Source: Planctomycetota bacterium
GTDB lineage: Bacteria > Planctomycetota > SZUA-567 > H5-PLA8
NCBI GenBank assembly: GCA_025355035.1
Contig: JANXLS010001189.1
Span: 1-9,014, forward strand
Direction: 5' to 3'
DNA: 9,014 nt
Shown here: piece by piece, positions 5,366 to 9,014 of the stretch
Layout: each line of letters begins with the position of its first letter
Numbering within the stretch: the stretch's first letter is position 1
Made by a program: the position numbers and the translations under genes
Notes under the pieces: generated by a model
Told to the model about the DNA's origin: nothing
The model's input: the letters and a program-made list of their open reading frames with translations, nothing else
Database searches by the model: none

Positions 5366-7522
5366 TTACTTTCGCACCAAGGATAACGACGACGATTTCG
5401 CGGTATCTTTTACGTCAACCACGGCGATTTTCGGATTGCCATTTCCCAGCGTATCACTCGTTCCATCCCCATAGTAGAAATTGCGTCCAAGATTCGACGT
5501 CATCGTAATGTTCACAGGGATCGTCGTTCGCGTTGCGCCCATCGCAAGTGCAGGTTTGATACTGGACAAATCGGCGTTGTGAATTGAATACGTAAATAAA
5601 TAGGTGCCACTGGCGACACCTCGACCTTTCAATAATTTGATCGAGAACTTTTCGGAAGTACTCGACAGCTTGCCATTCTTGCCGAGCGCAACATTCGCGC
5701 TATTCACTGTAATGGAGTTGACGACGATCTTGACGTAGCCACCTTCCAACGCCGCAGGCGTCACGTCTACAGGCAGGACAATTTGTCCACTTATCGACAA
5801 CTTGTCTTTACCCATCGACGGTGTTCCAATGTTCATCGACAGCGTCTTAAGCAACAACGAACCGACGAAGTCCGAACCGCCTTTGCCAACGGTGATCTTC
5901 ACGCTGGCACTGGCCGACGGCCCAAGCGTATCGGTGATCGTCAGTGTCGCCGTGAAAATCGAGTTGCCGGAGTAGACGTGAGTCATTGTCGTCACGCTCA
6001 AATCGTTGGGAAACGTCGCGGAGGTTCCGTCGCCAAAATCGATTTTGACCGACGCAATTGTGCCTTCCTTGTCCGACGTTCCGGCGATGTTGAACGAGGT
6101 CGTGAACGGACTTGAACCGATGTTCGACTGAACGCTTAACACTGCAATCGGCGGGGCATTTCCATAGGTGTATCCGCTTGGCAATTTCGCGGGAGAACCG
6201 ACGATGATTCCGGTTCCCGTCATCGTCACATCGACAGTTGCTCCGACATGCGCCGGTGTCGTGCAGGTGATCTGCGTACTCGATTTGTTTACTTCCGACT
6301 TGACTTGTACGCCATCGAAAAACACGATCGCGTCCGTGGGGAAATTCGTTCCGTTAATTGTCACTGCCGTTCCGCCCGCGACGGGGCCGTGATTTGGCGT
6401 CACAGACGTAATCGTCGCGCGCTGCAATTTCATGGCGATCAGTTGGGAGCCGTCGAGCACGTAAATGTCGCCGTTGTCCACGTCCCACGTGATGCTGGAT
6501 GCATTGCCCGAATAGTTCGGCAGCAACGGATTGTTGTCGAGAATGAGCTGATCGAAGAATTGTCCGCTTCGAAAATACGAGCTGATCCGCACCGGCAATG
6601 GGGCTTTCGCGGGGTCCGTTACCGGCGATTCGACCAACAAATGCGTCTGATCTTCAATGTCGTAATCAATCGCCAGCGCTCCCGTTGCGATGAGCGGAAT
6701 CGGCGTCGTCTTGAAAACGATGGACGTCGGCGCGCGTTCGATTTCGTAGATGTTCGTCTCCGATGTTCGGTACGCCATTGTGTTGGGATCGAGAATTGAA
6801 ATGTCCGCTTTTTTCGTCGAATCGATGGTTAGTGGAATCGAATAACTTTCCAGCGACGATTGACCGTTGGAATTGACCGGAGGCGTATCTGTCCGTGCTC
6901 CGAAAAAAGTCCCATCGAGGTTGATGAGCGTCGAATTCAATGCGTTGAATCCGTTAATCAGTCCGACGCTTGAGTCCACACGATAAAACCGTTGGTTGTT
7001 GGGGTCGAACGTGGCGCGAACATTCGGATCTGTCGGGATGCAGAGATATTTTTGATTGTTCGGCAGAATCACGAAGACGAGATCGCGTCCACCCGACGCC
7101 GGAACGCCGTTACCCAATGGAAAAATAGTGGTCGTGTAGGTATGCATTTGAAAAGACAGATTGACAGGAACCGAGGTGACTGTGACGAGGACTGTCATCT
7201 GGGTGCTTAATCCGTTTCCATCGATGGCCGTGGCCGTCACGACCCGCGATGCGATTTGCGTGAACGAGTGCGCCACATTTATGTTGGCTCCATTTTGAGG
7301 GATAGACGAACCGTCTCCAAAATCCCAGCCGATCGTGATCGGCGCGGTTCCAGTGACGGTAACGGAAAAATTGACCTGCGTGTTGATCGGCGCCACGTTC
7401 GGAGACGCGGTCGGGCCTGCCGTGAACACCGGGGCGGTCGCCGCTGCGTGGGCGCTGCATGTCAGAATCAACCCGCAAATAACCGCGCCGAGGCAAAGGG
7501 CCGATGTGAATCGATGAATCAT
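5366..7522 (-). CDS. Large secreted protein with PKD, IPT/TIG and PKD domains
   Basis: 718 residues. The signal peptide is residues 1-27 (MIHRFTSALC, core LGAVICGLIL, cleavage near SAHA). Domain order: PKD 1 at about 31-117, with WDFGDGSS and AHSF; a central region at about 118-367 of no recognised family, whose end SSITWDVDNGDIYVLDGSQLIAM looks like propeller-type strands; IPT/TIG at about 369-454, with ITSVTPNHGPVAGGTAVTI, GTNF and VFFDGVQV; PKD 2 at about 456-546, with IDFGDGTS, THVY and FTATLTITD; and a C-terminal beta-rich region at about 550-718 ending SSLSLVRK. In known proteins PKD and TIG modules are stiff immunoglobulin-like spacers found in surface adhesins and secreted hydrolases. 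No catalytic motif and no C-terminal sorting signal is evident. Cysteines are almost absent from the mature protein (161, 420). Surface or extracellular location is likely; the ligand is unknown. Confidence 0.88.
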   Translation of the reverse strand: MIHRFTSALCLGAVICGLILTCSAHAAATAPVFTAGPTASPNVAPINTQVNFSVTVTGTAPITIGWDFGDGSSIPQNGANINVAHSFTQIASRVVTATAIDGNGLSTQMTVLVTVTSVPVNLSFQMHTYTTTIFPLGNGVPASGGRDLVFVILPNNQKYLCIPTDPNVRATFDPNNQRFYRVDSSVGLINGFNALNSTLINLDGTFFGARTDTPPVNSNGQSSLESYSIPLTIDSTKKADISILDPNTMAYRTSETNIYEIERAPTSIVFKTTPIPLIATGALAIDYDIEDQTHLLVESPVTDPAKAPLPVRISSYFRSGQFFDQLILDNNPLLPNYSGNASSITWDVDNGDIYVLDGSQLIAMKLQRATITSVTPNHGPVAGGTAVTINGTNFPTDAIVFFDGVQVKSEVNKSSTQITCTTPAHVGATVDVTMTGTGIIVGSPAKLPSGYTYGNAPPIAVLSVQSNIGSSPFTTSFNIAGTSDKEGTIASVKIDFGDGTSATFPNDLSVTTMTHVYSGNSIFTATLTITDTLGPSASASVKITVGKGGSDFVGSLLLKTLSMNIGTPSMGKDKLSISGQIVLPVDVTPAALEGGYVKIVVNSITVNSANVALGKNGKLSSTSEKFSIKLLKGRGVASGTYLFTYSIHNADLSSIKPALAMGATRTTIPVNITMTSNLGRNFYYGDGTSDTLGNGNPKIAVVDVKDTAKSSSLSLVRK

Positions 7523-7620
7523 ATGAAATGCGTTTCCGTTTTTGAACCATCAAGCCCTACTGCCACGCCGCAACACCGCGATACATGGCTACACATGAGT
7601 GTGCGAAATGTCACCGTTGG

Positions 7621-7629
7621 ATTATAACA
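7621..7629 (-). promoter_or_regulatory. Extended -10 promoter element for the PKD/TIG gene
   Basis: The minus strand reads TGTTATAAT, a perfect TGN-TATAAT extended -10. No good -35 lies 16-18 bases upstream, which is usual for extended -10 promoters. Transcription would start about 90 bases before the ATG at 7522. Confidence 0.48.
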
Positions 7630-7755
7630 ATCGCCCCGCAAAAATCGCATGACGATCAATCCGGCAGGGCGGGGGAGTTCCAACCGCAATTATCGCTCAC
7701 AAACACCGTCAATTGTGCCGATAGATATCTCTACCTGCGGCACCGGCCGCTTTCT

Positions 7756-7760
7756 GGAGG
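7756..7760 (+). promoter_or_regulatory. Shine-Dalgarno for the SpoIID-family lipoprotein gene
   Basis: GGAGG, followed by GGAC and then the ATG at 7765, is a strong if close site. It selects 7765 over the in-frame ATG at 7786, which would remove the basic start of the signal peptide. Confidence 0.62.
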
Positions 7761-7764
7761 GGAC

Positions 7765-9014
7765 ATGGATTTTCAATACCGAAAAATGTGCGTCGCGTTG
7801 GTGTTGGCCCTGGTCGCATTGCTGCTGTTGCCGTCCTGCAAGGATCACGACTCCGATCACTCCGCGCACTCCGATCCGGTCCAGCCTCCGCATGAGCCTT
7901 ACGTCGTGACTGCCCCGGCGACGCCGACTTACATTCCAATGACGATTCCCAACGCTCCACCGCCGTCTTCGATCGTTCAATCCGGAGAGGCTCCCAACAT
8001 CCGAGTCGCCGTCTTGAAAGATGTTCCCTCGATCAAATTGACCGCTCCCGCTTCGGGCGCGCGCATCATTCTGAATGGCCAGCCGTGGCGAAAACTCTCC
8101 GCCGGCACCATGGTTAACGTGACATTTTCCGGTCCCGCGCTGTTCATCGAAGGTGTCCCAACAAACGCAACCAGCCTCCGTTTCGAAAGCCTCCTCCCCG
8201 ACGAACCGTTGCGCTTGAACGACCGCGATTTCGCGCCCTGCGTGACGATGTCACACCCTTCCAATCGTCCCGGGCTGCTCGCCATCGCTCAACTGAATAT
8301 CGAAGAATACCTTGCCGGCGTGTTGGCGGGGGAAGTCCCGTACGATCGCTGGCATCCCGAAGCGCTCAAGGCCCAAACCGTCGTCAGTCGAACGTACGCG
8401 CTCTCCGAAATGCGCGGTCGAACCGGGGAGGCCTACGATGTCGAATGCACGGTCATGAGTCAAGTCTTCCGCAGCGGCTACAAAAATGTCCCGGCGTTGT
8501 ACGCTGCGATTACCGCCACGCGCGGCCAAGCGCTCACCAGCGGCGGCACAATTTTCCCGGCGTATTTTCATTCAACCTGTGGCGGCCACACCGAATCCGC
8601 TTCCGGAATCTTCCCGGAATTCTCGGCCGTCAAACCGCTCTGCGGCGTCAATTGCCCATTCTGTGTCCGAAGTCCCGCCTACCATTGGCAAGTAACGTTT
8701 TCCAAAGAAGTGATTGCATCGAAATTAAAGCTCCAGTTCCCAACACTCGGCAAGATCGAATCGATCACTTTTGTTGACGCGAGAGGCAGCGCAGTCGGGA
8801 TCACGCCGGGCGAAAAGCGCCGAGTTCAATCCGTCAGCATCAAGCACTCAAACGGCGTCACGCAGATGCAAGGGAATGCGTTCCGACTCGCCGTCGGTCC
8901 GAAGGAATTGAAGTCCTTGCTCTTTGAGCAAATCGTCGATCACGGCGACAGCATCGATATTGTCGGCGGGGGTTTTGGCCATGGCGTCGGTCTGTGTCAG
9001 TACGGCATGGAAGG
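7765..9014 (+). CDS. SpoIID/LytB-family lipoprotein, probable peptidoglycan lytic transglycosylase (C-terminus beyond right edge)
   Basis: 416 residues are visible and the frame is still open. The N-terminus MDFQYRK, a leucine-rich core and LLPSC give a lipoprotein signal with Cys25 as the lipid anchor. Residues about 26-75 are a His/Asp- then Pro-rich linker. The SpoIID domain runs from about 77 to the edge: an N-terminal beta part (IRVAVLKD), then LNIEEYLAGVLAGEVP with Glu190 at the position of the SpoIID catalytic glutamate, WHPEALKAQTVVSRTYAL, FHSTCGGHTE, and the C-terminal signature GGGFGHGVGLCQYG (about 401-414). In the family this enzyme cleaves glycan strands, and sporulation SpoIID acts on stretches lacking stem peptides. 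Here there is no sporulation context, so a wall-remodelling or division role is inferred. Cys272, His275, Cys293, Cys297 and Cys300 could bind zinc or form disulfides. Only a few residues may be missing, or a further domain. Confidence 0.92.
   Translation, partial: MDFQYRKMCVALVLALVALLLLPSCKDHDSDHSAHSDPVQPPHEPYVVTAPATPTYIPMTIPNAPPPSSIVQSGEAPNIRVAVLKDVPSIKLTAPASGARIILNGQPWRKLSAGTMVNVTFSGPALFIEGVPTNATSLRFESLLPDEPLRLNDRDFAPCVTMSHPSNRPGLLAIAQLNIEEYLAGVLAGEVPYDRWHPEALKAQTVVSRTYALSEMRGRTGEAYDVECTVMSQVFRSGYKNVPALYAAITATRGQALTSGGTIFPAYFHSTCGGHTESASGIFPEFSAVKPLCGVNCPFCVRSPAYHWQVTFSKEVIASKLKLQFPTLGKIESITFVDARGSAVGITPGEKRRVQSVSIKHSNGVTQMQGNAFRLAVGPKELKSLLFEQIVDHGDSIDIVGGGFGHGVGLCQYGME

Larger units (their letters stand above)
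7523..7764. promoter_or_regulatory. Divergent intergenic region between the PKD gene (minus) and the SpoIID-family gene (plus)
   Basis: This 242-bp gap holds a good minus-strand extended -10 (separate entry). For the plus gene only an AT-rich patch with the palindrome AGATATCT (7723-7730) is seen, without a convincing -35/-10 pair. A short hairpin, GCGGC-ACCG-GCCGC (7737-7750), sits six bases before the plus-strand Shine-Dalgarno. No gene or RNA is supported here. Confidence 0.5.

Noticed and set aside
6248..6799. Plus-strand open frame (183 codons) opposite the PKD/TIG gene
   Set aside because: Arg-rich shadow frame; the opposite strand has unmistakable TIG and PKD motifs across the same region.

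Overview
The window reads as chromosomal DNA from a Gram-negative-type bacterium. The best guess is a planctomycete or another member of the PVC group. This is inferred from gene content only: a secreted PQQ-type beta-propeller of the style common there, an exported protein ending in a YHS/TRASH-like metal module, PKD/TIG adhesion-type modules, a SpoIID-family lipoprotein with no sporulation genes nearby, and only some starts with a clear Shine-Dalgarno. Base composition looks even and slightly GC-rich by eye. No stretch stands out as foreign.

Layout, left to right. Three genes run on the minus strand: a PQQ-like beta-propeller protein (1-358, its C-terminal part off the left edge), a single-pass membrane protein with a proline-rich stalk and coiled-coil end (495-1400), and an unrecognised secreted protein (1604-2920). 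A 211-bp divergent regulatory gap (2921-3131) separates these from a plus-strand pair: a secreted protein with a carbohydrate-binding-like sandwich and a degenerate SGNH-like domain (3132-4439), and a secreted beta-rich protein with a C-terminal TRASH-type cysteine motif (4518-5255). A strong rho-independent terminator (5288-5317) ends that pair. A large secreted PKD-TIG-PKD protein follows on the minus strand (5366-7522). Across a second divergent gap (7523-7764) a SpoIID/LytB-family lipoprotein runs off the right edge (7765-9014).

All seven proteins carry a signal peptide, a lipobox or a membrane anchor, so this is a cell-envelope or secretion neighbourhood, not a cytoplasmic pathway. Only the SpoIID protein has a predicted enzymatic job, cleavage of peptidoglycan glycan strands. 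The 3132/4518 pair is the only likely operon. The others have separate putative promoters, so a shared pathway is not shown.

No tRNA, rRNA, CRISPR array, insertion sequence, phage gene or defence system was seen. No gap exceeds 300 bases. Promoter and operator calls are by-eye motif matches and weak unless stated.
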